Origin: Bifidobacterium colobi
Lineage (GTDB): Bacteria; Actinomycetota; Actinomycetes; Actinomycetales; Bifidobacteriaceae
Length of the DNA: 64,000 nt
Direction of reading: 5' to 3'
Assembly (NCBI RefSeq): GCF_018555455.1
Contig: NZ_JAFEJU010000002.1
Span: 434,001-498,000 of the forward strand
The position numbers and the translations under genes were made by a program. Below the pieces are notes generated by a model. The model was not told the origin of the DNA, did not search any database, and saw only the letters and a list, made by a program, of their open reading frames with translations. Positions 27,363 to 36,202 of this stretch are shown piece after piece. Position 1 is the stretch's first letter; the number at the start of each line of letters is the position of its first letter.

Positions 27363-28990
27363 TGAGAACGATACAAGGCGTCGGCGTATCTGCCGGCATC
27401 GCCATCGGCGCGATCCGCGTGCTCGATACCGCCGACCACGCTGTCGAACGCCGCGTGGTCGACGATTCGCAGGCCGAGGTGGAACGCTTCCGCACGGCCC
27501 GTGACACAGCCGTCTCACAACTCAAGCAACTACGCGACAAAACCGCAGCGGAGTTCGGCGAGGGCAAGGCCGAATTGTTCGACACCCACCAGCTCATGCT
27601 CCAGGACCCGGACTACGTGGAAAGCATCGAGGACCTGATCACTCAGAGCAAGGTAAACGCCGAGTTCGCGGTCAACAGCACCGCCGAGCAGTTCGCTGCT
27701 ATGTTCGCCGCGATGGACAACTCGTACATGCAGGCGCGCGCCTCCGACGTCAAGGATGTATCCCGCCGCGTGATCAACGTGCTCGAAGGCAAGCGCGGCG
27801 GAGCTGCGGCGGATGATGAGGATGGCGAGAGTCATATCATCCTTGCCGAGGATTTGGCTCCTAGTGAGACCGTGCAGCTCGATCGGGCCAAGGTGCTTGG
27901 ATTCGTGACCGCTAAAGGCTCTGCGAATTCGCACACCGCGATCTTGGCCCGCACGATGGGATTGCCCGCCATTATCGGCATCGGCGATGCTTTCGATCCA
28001 GCCGACGACGGCCATACCGCGGTGATTGACGGCACCAGTGGTCTGGTGTTCGTTGACCCGGACGAGAAGACCCTCGCTGAATACCGTGGCAGAAAGGCCA
28101 AGTACGAGGAACACATGCGCCTTCTGCAGGAGCTCAAGGGCAAGCCCACCGAGACCAAGAGCGGCCAGAAGGTTCGCTTGTATGCCAATATTGGCCGTCC
28201 GTCCGATGTGGCCGCGGTGCTGGCCAACGATGCCGAGGGCATCGGCCTGTTCCGCAGCGAATTCCTGTATCTGGAGAGAGGGGATTACCCGACCGAGGAG
28301 TTCCAGTTCGAGGCATACAAGGAAGTCGCGCAGAGGATGGGCGACCGTCTGGTCGTCATCCGCACGCTTGACATCGGTGCGGATAAGCAGGTCGGCTACT
28401 TCAACCTGGAACACGAGGACAACCCCGCGCTCGGCTACCGTGCCATCCGTATCTGCCTGACCCGTCCGGAGATCTTCAAGGTGCAGCTGCGCGCCCTGCT
28501 GCGCGCCTCGGTGTATGGCAACATCGCCATCATGCTGCCCATGATCACCTCCGTGCAGGAAGTGCGCGACGCTAGGAAGATTCTCGAAGAGGTCAAGGAG
28601 GAGCTGCGCGGTGAGCACATCGACTTCAATGAGCACATCCAGGTCGGCATCATGATCGAGACGCCTGCTTCGGTGATCATGGCCGACGAACTGGCCGCTG
28701 AAGTCGACTTCTTCTCCATCGGCACCAACGATTTGACCCAGTACACGCTGGCATGCGACCGTCAGAACCCGAACCTCGGACGCTTCGCGGACCCACACTC
28801 GCCAGCCGTGCTGCGCATGATCAAGATGGCCACCGAAGCCGCCCATCGCCACGGCATCTGGTGCGGCATTTGCGGCGAACTCGGCGCTGATTTGAGCCTG
28901 ACTGACAAGTTCCTCGAGATTGGTCTCGACGAACTGTCCGTTTCGCCTACCAGCGTGCTACCTCTGCGCGACGCCATTCGCAATCACTGA
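27362..28990 (+). CDS. ptsI: PTS enzyme I (phosphoenolpyruvate-protein phosphotransferase)
   Basis: A 542-residue enzyme I, slightly short of the usual 570. It has the phosphohistidine in GSANSHTAILARTMGLPA, the PEP-binding FRSEFLYLERGDYPTEEFQF and RTLDIGADKQ, the signature FFSIGTNDLTQYTLACDRQN, and the catalytic cysteine in GICGELG. ATG 27362 has AAGGAG 8 bases upstream; a GTG at 27359 is in frame but worse placed. It transfers phosphate from PEP to HPr. Having ptsH and ptsI inside a sugar-specific operon makes the cluster independent of any general PTS. Confidence 0.93.
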   Translation: MRTIQGVGVSAGIAIGAIRVLDTADHAVERRVVDDSQAEVERFRTARDTAVSQLKQLRDKTAAEFGEGKAELFDTHQLMLQDPDYVESIEDLITQSKVNAEFAVNSTAEQFAAMFAAMDNSYMQARASDVKDVSRRVINVLEGKRGGAAADDEDGESHIILAEDLAPSETVQLDRAKVLGFVTAKGSANSHTAILARTMGLPAIIGIGDAFDPADDGHTAVIDGTSGLVFVDPDEKTLAEYRGRKAKYEEHMRLLQELKGKPTETKSGQKVRLYANIGRPSDVAAVLANDAEGIGLFRSEFLYLERGDYPTEEFQFEAYKEVAQRMGDRLVVIRTLDIGADKQVGYFNLEHEDNPALGYRAIRICLTRPEIFKVQLRALLRASVYGNIAIMLPMITSVQEVRDARKILEEVKEELRGEHIDFNEHIQVGIMIETPASVIMADELAAEVDFFSIGTNDLTQYTLACDRQNPNLGRFADPHSPAVLRMIKMATEAAHRHGIWCGICGELGADLSLTDKFLEIGLDELSVSPTSVLPLRDAIRNH

Positions 28991-29019
28991 GCGATACTAG
29001 ATACTAAAAGACACTCATG

Positions 29020-29055
29020 GCCCGCCCCGCAACATATATGTTGCGGTGTGCGGGC
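29020..29055 (+). terminator. Hairpin ending the PTS operon
   Basis: GCCCGC...GCGGGC encloses a perfect 20-bp palindrome, CCGCAACATATATGTTGCGG (29027-29046). It begins 30 bases after the enzyme I stop. No strong T-tract follows (TATTAG). Confidence 0.6.
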
Positions 29056-29413
29056 TATTAGCGTCTTTGCGGCTATGCGGTTTGCCGCTGTTGTGCCGTG
29101 TTCCAAGAATTGGACATAGCGCGCCAGATGCAGACGGCATGTCAATGTCGATGATTATGGTCAGCAACTATGTGTTCTATGCGTTGCATGATGACAATGG
29201 CGCGATTCGCGCTGAAGCCCGCGATCTAACGGGTAGATAGGCCCACGGGTGGGCCTTGGCATACCTGGATTCGCGCTTATGACTGCGCGTCGGTATGCCG
29301 GTTTGTCATATGCAAATCAATCAATGCTTGGATGGCATGTGATGTGCGAATAGGCGGCTCTGTCTCAGTCCGTTCATCGCGCGTCGAGAGAATAAAGAAA
29401 GTTAAGAACACGT
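29056..29413. other. Intergenic region, no convincing gene
   Basis: I see no supported gene here. A short frame at 29139-29240 could encode 33 residues (MSMSMIMVSNYVFYALHDDN onwards) and is followed at once by a GC-rich hairpin, GGCCCAC-GG-GTGGGCC (29240-29255). It has no ribosome site and no recognised relative, so it may be a gene fragment. The remaining sequence before the MFS start at 29414 shows no clear promoter. Confidence 0.3.
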
Positions 29414-30784
29414 ATGTCCCAATCTTCTGTGGAAGAACCAACTGTTTCTGAAACCGGATGGATGCGACGGGCCGCACTGCTGCTCGCGGGTCAGGCATTC
29501 TCGCTGCTTGGCTCCAGTGTGGTGCAATTCGCTATCTGGTGGTGGATTGTGCTGCAAGCACGCACCGGTTCGGCCATGCTGCTGGCCACCCTATTCGGTG
29601 TATTGCCGCAGTCGCTGGTCTCGATTTTCGGCGGACCGATGGCAGACCGATACAATCGCAAGGCGCTGATTATTCTGCCGGATTTGATCATCGCCGGCGT
29701 GACGGTGTTGCTGTCGGTCAGCTTCGCGCTCGACTGGGCGAGTCTATCGCTGATTTTCGTCGTACTGCTCATCCGTTCGGCGGGCGGCGGTATTCAGCAA
29801 CCGGCCGTGCAATCGTTCATTCCGGACGTGGTACCGGAAAGCAAACTGCTGCGCGTCAATGCGATATTCGGTGTAATAGATTCCGCGAACCGCATCGCAG
29901 CGCCGGCGCTCGCCGCAGTTCTTGTCAATTTGGTGCCGTTGTGGGCGATCTTGCTGGTGGATGTGACCACGGCGGTGATTGGTGTGAGCTTCGTGGCAAT
30001 GATTCGTGTGCCGCATATGGCTGCGCGGAATAGTACGGCGGTGCAGAGCAGTGCAGTTTCCGAGGTTGCCGTCCATGCTGAGGTTGCTGAGGCCTCCGCT
30101 GCCGCCAATCCCATCGCAGTCCTACGTCGTACCTTCGCTGATTTGAAGGTCGGTCTGACGTATGCGATGCGTCATCCGTATCTGAAAGGCGTGATTCTGG
30201 GCGATGCGCTGACCTGCTTGATGTCGGTCGCGCCGATGAACCTGACCTTGCTGCTCATGACCCGCGAATTCGAGGGCATTGATCTGAACCTCGGATTCAT
30301 CAACCTCACCACCGCATCCGACAAGCTCGCCGCCAATGAACTGGGCCTGAGCGTCGGTATGCTGCTTGGTGGCGCGATCATGTCTGCCATCGGCCCGAAG
30401 CTGCTGCGCAGAAGTGTTGCGCAAATGGTTGCGGTCGCATTCGGCATCGCCATGGTCGGCGTGACCGTTATTGGTTTGGGTATTTCCCGGAATCTGCTGC
30501 TTTACCTTGCCGTCGATGTGTTGAACGGTATTGCCTCGGCGGTTTGCGTGGGGCCGATGCGCACGGTGATGCAGACCGAATCGGACGAGTCGATGGTCGG
30601 CCGCGTGTTCGGCCTTGACACCATGCTCTCCACGCTGGGTATGCCGTTGGGCATGCTCATTTTCGCGCCGCTCGCCGACGTGATCCCGATCGCATGGGTG
30701 TTCATCGCTGGTGGTCTGCTGACACTGCCGGTTGCTTGGTATGTGCTAGTGCTGTCACGCAAGGATGTGCCGGTGCACGCATGA
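29414..30784 (+). CDS. MFS transporter, EntS/MFS-3-like exporter
   Basis: A 456-residue transporter with about 12 helices. GQAFSLLGSSVVQFAIWWWIV in helix 1 and FGGPMADRYNRKALIILPDL after helix 2 match the EntS/macrolide-efflux (MFS_3) group. The long middle loop (about residues 200-240) is Ala/Val-rich, and SDKLAANELGLSVGMLLGG follows. These pumps export siderophores or macrolides; the substrate here is unknown. The ribosome site before ATG 29414 is weak (AAAGAAAG further upstream). No regulator gene is adjacent on the 5' side. Confidence 0.85.
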   Translation: MSQSSVEEPTVSETGWMRRAALLLAGQAFSLLGSSVVQFAIWWWIVLQARTGSAMLLATLFGVLPQSLVSIFGGPMADRYNRKALIILPDLIIAGVTVLLSVSFALDWASLSLIFVVLLIRSAGGGIQQPAVQSFIPDVVPESKLLRVNAIFGVIDSANRIAAPALAAVLVNLVPLWAILLVDVTTAVIGVSFVAMIRVPHMAARNSTAVQSSAVSEVAVHAEVAEASAAANPIAVLRRTFADLKVGLTYAMRHPYLKGVILGDALTCLMSVAPMNLTLLLMTREFEGIDLNLGFINLTTASDKLAANELGLSVGMLLGGAIMSAIGPKLLRRSVAQMVAVAFGIAMVGVTVIGLGISRNLLLYLAVDVLNGIASAVCVGPMRTVMQTESDESMVGRVFGLDTMLSTLGMPLGMLIFAPLADVIPIAWVFIAGGLLTLPVAWYVLVLSRKDVPVHA

Positions 30785-31084
30785 CTGAATAATCTTTTTC
30801 TGGTTAGACGATGTAACGCAGCCGGTACATGCCCGGCTGACTGCGCTCGGCGATGTCATTGAAGGCAACTGGGCAAATGATGGAGAGGTGGCTTCATTGA
30901 ATTCGTTTCAATGAAGCCGTTGGACAATCGTTGCCCAGCTGACTTTGTTGACAGCGTTTTTGTGAAGCCGATTGGGTAGGTGATGGCCGAACGACTTCAC
31001 GGAGGCATAGTGATGGAGCAAGAGTGACGTGGGCTGGGCAAGCCGTGGCAGTATGCCATCTCTTTTTGCCACTGTGCCGTCCTA
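30785..31084. other. Convergent gap with a perfect hairpin
   Basis: A 300-base gap between two convergent MFS genes. The only structure I see is GGCTTCATTGAA (30890-30901) and its exact reverse complement (30907-30918) around a 5-base loop. It is a likely bidirectional terminator without a T-tract. No gene is supported. Confidence 0.5.
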
Positions 31085-32488
31085 TCACCTGCGGTCGTGC
31101 ACGAAAAGCGACAGCACGAATGCTGCCACCGCCACGATGGTGGAGGCAAGGAACACCGCATCCACGCCATGGGCGAGGCCGGCGGCCACGGAACCAGCCA
31201 CCGATGCCGGCTGCGTGTTCATTGTCATGATGGTGAAGTTGATGGCGATGCCGATGGCAGCACATGTTTGACGCAACGTGTTGTTCATCGCCGTGCCATG
31301 AGGCAGCTGTGGGCCAGACAGTTGATTGAGCGCCGTGGTGGTGAGCGGCATCAGACAAAATGCCACACCGGTCATCATGATGGTGAAGAACACAGCCGGA
31401 TACCATGCCGGCGTGCTGGCGGTCATGCGAGACAAGGCAAACGTGGTTATGGCGATCACGGCAATGGCGGGCGGGGCGATACGCCGGATACCGATACGGT
31501 CGAACAGTCGGCCGGCAACCGGATTGAACACGCCTTCGGCCACTCCACCGCCCATCAACAACAAGCCGGACTGCAAAGCGGTCATACCCAGCGAATTTTG
31601 TATGTACATCGGCAAGATGTTCATCGTGGCGATGAAGGTGACGAACACCAGCACAATCACCAGCATCGATAGGGCAAACATCGGCCGGGCGAATACGCGG
31701 AAGTCAAGCATCGGGCGCTCGAGATGCATCTGACGGTGAATAAACACGCACAGACTGACTGCGCCAACGATAAGCGAACCAAGTGTATCAGGGGAAAGCC
31801 AGCCTGACTGGCCGGCAAGACTGAAACCGAGCAATAATCCGCCAAAACCAAGTGTGGAGAGCGCAACCGAAAGCATGTCAATCGTTGGATTGGTTTGCCT
31901 GGTCACATTCTTCACCGTTGGAATGGCGATGGCCAATACAATGACGGCGATGACGATGAGCGGCACAAAGAGAAATCGCCATGGCAGGAAATCGATAATC
32001 AGACCGGAGAGAGTCGGGCCAAGCGCTGGAGCGAACGCAATGACCAAGCCGAACCAGCCCATTGCCGTGCCTCGTTTGTCCGGCGGGAACGTAAGGAACA
32101 GCACGGTTTGTAGCAACGGCATCACAATGCCGGCGCCAGTGGCTTGCAGTATTCGGCCCAGCAACAGCACCCAGAATCCTGGTGCGAACGTGCAGACGAT
32201 GGTGCCGAACAGGAACATGCCGATGGCGTAGAAGAACAACTGCCGTGTGGTGAACCGTTGGATCAAAAACGCAGTAACCGGAATCATGATGCCGTTGGTG
32301 AGCATAAAGCCGGTGCTCAACCATTGCACGGTGTTGCTGGGCAGATTGAATTCGCGCATCAAATGCGGCAATGCCGACGTCATCAATGTCTGGTTCAGGA
32401 TTGCGGTAAAGCTGCCGACCATCATCACAATGATCGGTACCAATGACTGCGTTTTGTTTGCTTTGTTCGCGGGCGCGACGGAATTCAT
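31085..32488 (-). CDS. MFS transporter, DHA2 (EmrB/QacA/LmrB) type
   Basis: The 467-residue protein has 12-14 helices. ILNQTLMTSALPHLMREF in helix 1, WLSTGFMLTNGIMIPVTAFLIQRFTTRQLF (helix 2 and motif A) and GRILQATGAGIVMPLLQTVLF, the DHA2 motif region, are present. It is likely a proton-coupled multidrug exporter. GAGGT precedes the ATG. The related gene at 41314-42684 shares the same pattern but is broken by a stop codon. The SDR gene upstream on the same strand ends 246 bases before this start, with a hairpin in between. Confidence 0.9.
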   Translation of the reverse strand: MNSVAPANKANKTQSLVPIIVMMVGSFTAILNQTLMTSALPHLMREFNLPSNTVQWLSTGFMLTNGIMIPVTAFLIQRFTTRQLFFYAIGMFLFGTIVCTFAPGFWVLLLGRILQATGAGIVMPLLQTVLFLTFPPDKRGTAMGWFGLVIAFAPALGPTLSGLIIDFLPWRFLFVPLIVIAVIVLAIAIPTVKNVTRQTNPTIDMLSVALSTLGFGGLLLGFSLAGQSGWLSPDTLGSLIVGAVSLCVFIHRQMHLERPMLDFRVFARPMFALSMLVIVLVFVTFIATMNILPMYIQNSLGMTALQSGLLLMGGGVAEGVFNPVAGRLFDRIGIRRIAPPAIAVIAITTFALSRMTASTPAWYPAVFFTIMMTGVAFCLMPLTTTALNQLSGPQLPHGTAMNNTLRQTCAAIGIAINFTIMTMNTQPASVAGSVAAGLAHGVDAVFLASTIVAVAAFVLSLFVHDRR

Positions 32489-32643
32489 GGAATACCTCGG
32501 TTGGTTGGAAACGAATCCAGCTGATTTCGGTCAACGCCGCATGATTGCAGCGCCGTAGCCCCTGCCGGCGATGTCAGCGACCAGTGTAGTGGTTGGGTTG
32601 ACATGGGTGATCCGAGGTGCGAATGAAGTCCTTATATATGATC

Positions 32644-32699
32644 GCGCGCGATAGCTCGGTGTTGCACGCAGTATGTGCAGTACCTTGACTATCGCGCGC
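32644..32699 (-). terminator. Long-loop hairpin downstream of the SDR gene
   Basis: GCGCGCGATAG (32644-32654) pairs perfectly with CTATCGCGCGC (32689-32699). A smaller TGCAC/GTGCA stem can form in the 34-base loop. It follows the stop of the minus-strand SDR gene by about 35 bases and precedes the MFS gene on the same strand, so termination is the simplest role. The T-rich TGTTTATGTTTT lies on its plus-strand side. Confidence 0.45.
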
Positions 32700-32734
32700 T
32701 GTTTATGTTTTGTTTGAGGCGCTGATGGCAGTGG

Positions 32735-33454
32735 TCACCACGGCAGCGGCTGGCCGTCGCGGAAGAATCCGCCGGTCGGACCGTCGTCGGGCAGGGTTGC
32801 CGCCCAGGTCACGCTTTTGGCACTGACTTCGACCGGGCGGCCGAACATGCCGGAGCCGAAGGTGTCGGTGATGTCCGGGCAGACCGCGTTGACGAGAATG
32901 TGGTTGGCGGCCAGTTCCTTTGCGGTTTTGATGGTCAGGCCGTTGAGTGCGAGCTTGGAGATGCCATAGCCGGAAGCGGGGATGCCCATCGAACCATGCA
33001 GGAAACCATACTGCGGGTCGCCATAGGAGCCGGCTCCGCTGGACACGTTGACGATGCGGCCGTGCTCCGACTTGCGCAGCAGCGGAATGAACTTCTGCGT
33101 GACATTCCATGTGCCGATCACATTGGTGTCGAGCACCATGCGCATTTCAGTAAGGTTTTGCTGCTCCACCGAGTCGCCGGCGCGCATGGATGCGGCATTG
33201 TTGATCAGCACGTCGAGCCGGCCGAATCGGCGAGCGACTTCCGCGGCGGCTGCCTTGACGCTTGCCTCATCGGTGGTGTCCATCACCACGTAGCTAGCGG
33301 AGATGCCTTGATCGATAAGGGCTTGGGCGAGCTGCGCGAGCTCAGGGCGGCGCGCGGCAAGAATAACGTGATAACCGGCTTCGCCTAGCTGGCGGGCGGT
33401 TTCGTACCCGAGACCGCCTTTGCGACCGGAACCGGTGATGAGTGCGATTTGCAT
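32735..33454 (-). CDS. Short-chain dehydrogenase/reductase
   Basis: A 239-residue SDR with coenzyme site ALITGSGRKGGLGYETARQL (a Gly-rich loop with Lys inserted), ILAARRP favouring NADPH, LINNAASM, and the catalytic SSGAGSYGDPQYG and GYGISK. The ending PTGGFFRDGQPLPW resembles carbonyl-reductase-type SDRs. CAAGGAG precedes the ATG. It follows the flavodoxin-like gene (33502-34017) on the same strand with a 47-base gap, so the two probably form a redox operon under the divergent HxlR regulator. Confidence 0.9.
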   Translation of the reverse strand: MQIALITGSGRKGGLGYETARQLGEAGYHVILAARRPELAQLAQALIDQGISASYVVMDTTDEASVKAAAAEVARRFGRLDVLINNAASMRAGDSVEQQNLTEMRMVLDTNVIGTWNVTQKFIPLLRKSEHGRIVNVSSGAGSYGDPQYGFLHGSMGIPASGYGISKLALNGLTIKTAKELAANHILVNAVCPDITDTFGSGMFGRPVEVSAKSVTWAATLPDDGPTGGFFRDGQPLPW

Positions 33455-33501
33455 GATGATGCTCCTTGGGGTGATGGGTTGGCGGAAGAGACGTGGCAGG
33501 A

Positions 33502-34017
33502 TCAGAATTCGCGGCCGAGCTCGCGGGCCTTATCGAGGTAGGGCGTGCTGGCAACCTGACCGGGTGCGAATATGCCGGCGGCGATCACCGAACCCTTGAT
33601 CTTCCAGCCGAGGCTTTCGCCGAAGCACATCTGGTAGTAGCCGAACACGTTCTTGGTGAGCACTTCTTCAGGGCTGGCGCCGGCGACCAGCAGCGCGGAT
33701 TCCTTGCCGGCCAGATCGTCATGTGCGTCGAACGGCAGGCGATCCATCATCGCCTTGATTTGCGCGGAGAACTGCATCCAGTAGGTCGGGGTAGCAATCA
33801 CGATGCCGTCCGCGGCCTTCATCTGCTCCATCACCTGTGTCATATCGTCGGCCGGCTGGTCATAACCGGTGAATGGCGCGATGTTCATATCCGCAAGTGT
33901 GAGCTTGGTGGCGGTGTTGCCTGCGGCTTCTACGCCCTCGATGAAGGCGTCGGCGAGCATGTCGGCGTTGCCACCCTTGGTGGGGCTGCCTTGGATGACG
34001 AGAATGTGCTTGGTCAT
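33502..34017 (-). CDS. NAD(P)H-dependent FMN reductase-like flavodoxin-fold protein
   Basis: A 171-residue protein starting MTKHILVIQGSPTKGGNADML, the FMN-phosphate loop of the NADPH-dependent FMN reductase / iron-sulfur flavoprotein group. ATPTYWMQFSAQIKAMMDRLP (the FMN isoalloxazine loop) and LLVAGASPEEVL follow. It belongs to a different branch from the two MKTLVLVFHP quinone reductases of this window. GAAAGGAA precedes the start. It is divergent from an HxlR regulator, a common pairing for redox-stress or electrophile-sensing genes. Confidence 0.9.
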   Translation of the reverse strand: MTKHILVIQGSPTKGGNADMLADAFIEGVEAAGNTATKLTLADMNIAPFTGYDQPADDMTQVMEQMKAADGIVIATPTYWMQFSAQIKAMMDRLPFDAHDDLAGKESALLVAGASPEEVLTKNVFGYYQMCFGESLGWKIKGSVIAAGIFAPGQVASTPYLDKARELGREF

Positions 34018-34162
34018 GATGATTTCTGTTCCTTTCGATTATCGCTACGGCTATGCCGTCGTGTTCTTGATAAGGACAGTATGCATCAGTACATATACTT
34101 TTCGTTCTTAGAATAAAAAAACTGATTTTTGTGATATGGCAACGATGTTAGGATGGGAAACC

Positions 34163-34555
34163 ATGAGCAAGCAAGTTGAGAACACCGGAACTGACGGCAT
34201 CACCTCGCCCACGTGTGCGATGGGTTACGCGTTCAAGGCCATCGAGGGCAAATGGAAGTTGCCGGTCATGTATGTGCTCAGTGAGCGTGGTGCTGCGCGA
34301 TACAACGAAATCAAACGTGAGCTTGGCATCACCAATATGATGCTCACCAATACTTTGCGCGATCTGGAGGAATACGGGCTCGTCAATCGCACCCAGTACA
34401 ACGAAGTTCCGCCGCGCGTCGAATACTCGCTCACGCCCAACGGTTACGCCATCATTCCCGCCCTCAGGGAATTCGAAAAGTGGGGCCAGCTGCTGCTCGA
34501 CGCCAAACCTACGGCGGGTGAAACGATAACTCCTGACGGCTCAGCTGGTCGCTAG
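34163..34555 (+). CDS. HxlR-family regulator
   Basis: A 130-residue MarR-like winged-helix protein. CAMGYAFKAIEGKWKLPVMYVLSE with the conserved Cys is typical of HxlR/YodB-type electrophile sensors. It is followed by FNEI-like RYNEIKRELGITNMMLTNTLRDLEEYGLVNR and the wing PPRVEYSLTPNGYAI. It is divergent from the FMN reductase gene, its probable target. Its 3' two-thirds is duplicated at 35222-35527. Start ATG 34163 is preferred over an upstream ATG at 34136. Confidence 0.92.
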   Translation: MSKQVENTGTDGITSPTCAMGYAFKAIEGKWKLPVMYVLSERGAARYNEIKRELGITNMMLTNTLRDLEEYGLVNRTQYNEVPPRVEYSLTPNGYAIIPALREFEKWGQLLLDAKPTAGETITPDGSAGR

Positions 34556-35085
34556 GCGAGCATCACGAACGACATCGCGATGGTGGCCAGCAGCGTCGCC
34601 ACGCCGAACGCCGAGAAGATGATGCCCACGGGCGGCATGTAGTTCGGCACCCGCTGTGCGAACGCATGCGTCGGGTTCTTCGGATCGTAGTACACGGGCA
34701 TCGTACTGCCCTGCGGCCACAGCTGCTGTGCCATGGTTCGGTAGTTCGTGACCATGCCGGAGCTTATGTGCAGCATGTCCTTGTCCGACACATAGGCGCC
34801 GGAATCCACATAGGGGTTCAGTGGCGTGATATTGGAGGTGGTGACATACCCACGGAACCGGCGGTTGACCTTGTAGTTCCGTCCATCCACCTGATAGCCG
34901 ATCACGGGGTAGAACTGATCCCCACCGGGGAAGCGGTAGTCAATCACCCAGCCGGTGGTCACGGCCGTGCAGCGACGCGCCTTGCCGCGCTGGATGGTGA
35001 TAATGACGATGCCGGCGATGAGCATGGCCAGTCCGGGGAGTCCAAGGGTAGCGAGCATCAGGATTGCGATCTGTGTGTGCGTCAT
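34552..35085 (-). CDS. DUF3592-like membrane protein
   Basis: The 177-residue protein has an N-terminal membrane helix (about 7-28), an extracytoplasmic beta-rich domain (VTTGWVIDYRFPGGDQFYPVIGYQVDGRNY and MPVYYDPKNPTHAFA, typical of DUF3592), and a C-terminal helix (about 150-175). The function of the family is unknown. It lies between the HxlR gene (overlapping its last 4 bases, convergently) and the partial HxlR copy. An insertion or duplication event probably separated the two HxlR-like sequences around it. Starts at ATG 35085. Confidence 0.8.
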   Translation of the reverse strand: MTHTQIAILMLATLGLPGLAMLIAGIVIITIQRGKARRCTAVTTGWVIDYRFPGGDQFYPVIGYQVDGRNYKVNRRFRGYVTTSNITPLNPYVDSGAYVSDKDMLHISSGMVTNYRTMAQQLWPQGSTMPVYYDPKNPTHAFAQRVPNYMPPVGIIFSAFGVATLLATIAMSFVMLA

Positions 35086-35221
35086 TGCGGTTCCGTTGCC
35101 TTCATTCGCGTGGATGTATGTGGTATATGAGCTAAATCTACTCCGGTGGGCCTGATTCTTCCAGACATTCGATCGGTCCGAGGCTTCGGCGTGCCCCTCA
35201 TGCGATTCCGGCTGGGCTTCA

Positions 35222-35527
35222 GTGATGCCGGTCATGTATGTGCTCAGTGAGCGTGGTGCTGCGCGATATAACGAAATCAGACGTGAGCTTGGCATCACCA
35301 ATATGATGCTCACCAACATGATGCTCACCAATACTTTGCGTGATCTCGAGGAATACGGGCTCGTCAATCGCACCCAATACAACGAAGTCCCGCCGCGCGT
35401 CGAATACTCACTCACGCCCAACGGCTACGCCATCATTCCCGCCCTCAAGGAATTCGAAAAGTGGGGCCTCTGCTGCCCGACGCCAAAGAAGGCGGCACTC
35501 AATACTGAATGTCGCCTTCTAACGTGA
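35222..35527 (+). pseudogene. Partial duplicate of the HxlR gene
   Basis: From about 35224 to 35466 the DNA is nearly identical to 34259-34487 of the intact HxlR gene and in the same frame. The N-terminal 40 residues, including the sensing Cys, are missing. A 15-base tandem duplication adds NMMLT (NMMLTNMMLTNTL), and the C-terminus differs after FEKWG. It has no ribosome site for the ATG at 35222. It looks like a non-functional copy left by a segmental duplication, although a truncated winged-helix peptide is possible. Confidence 0.8.
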
Positions 35528-35576
35528 ACTGAACGCGGATTACGCCGCTTGGTAACGTCGCCCTTTGGCCTTGTGG

Positions 35577-36017
35577 CTATTCCGCGCGCCAGATCATGCC
35601 GATGTGGGGAATGCCATCTTCCAGGAATTCGTCGGAGACCTGTGTGAAACCGAGGCGCTCATAGAGTTTACGCGCGTAGGTTTGGGCCTCGATGTGCACG
35701 GTATCGGCGTGCATGCGTTCCTGTGCCACTTTGAGGCCCTCGCGTACGATTCTGCTGCCTAAACCTTGCCTACGGCGAGTAGCCAATACGCGGCCGATGG
35801 ATGCTTCGGGGAAGGTGATACCCGGGTCAATCACGCGACAGTAAGCGGCGATGCCGTTCTCATCATGCAGGAACACATGCCAGCAATGCCGGTCCGCATC
35901 ATCCACCTCTTGATAGGCGCAGTGCTGCTCCACCACGAACACCGCCACGCGCACGCGGTAGATCTCATACAATTCCGCTGCGCTGAGCTCTTCGAACCGT
36001 TTGACCGTCAACTGCAT
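35577..36017 (-). CDS. ElaA-like GNAT acetyltransferase
   Basis: A 146-residue GNAT protein close to E. coli ElaA by pattern: LSAAELYEIYRVRVAVFVVEQHCAYQEVD, the acetyl-CoA-binding SIGRVLATRRRQGLGSRIV, EAQTYARKLYERLGF and the ending EDGIPHIGMIWR. The substrate of ElaA proteins is not firmly known. ATG 36017 aligns with the family N-terminus; the longer open frame is unsupported. It is divergent from the aldo-keto reductase gene. Confidence 0.9.
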   Translation of the reverse strand: MQLTVKRFEELSAAELYEIYRVRVAVFVVEQHCAYQEVDDADRHCWHVFLHDENGIAAYCRVIDPGITFPEASIGRVLATRRRQGLGSRIVREGLKVAQERMHADTVHIEAQTYARKLYERLGFTQVSDEFLEDGIPHIGMIWRAE

Positions 36018-36202
36018 GCGGCCAGTGTATAAGCCGCATGCGAATTGCATACTTGACATGCATGGCTGGGTATGAAGCAGGAGTATTAGACACGGAAAAT
36101 GGCTCGTTGTGTAATACATTACGGAAGCTCGTGATCGGCCGGGCAAGGCGCTGGTAATGATGCATCGCATGTTCGGCCACGTTGAGGTTAAGGAGATTTT
36201 CG

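Noticed and set aside
29139..29240. Small 33-residue gene before a hairpin
   Set aside because: No ribosome site and no recognised family; kept only as part of the intergenic description.
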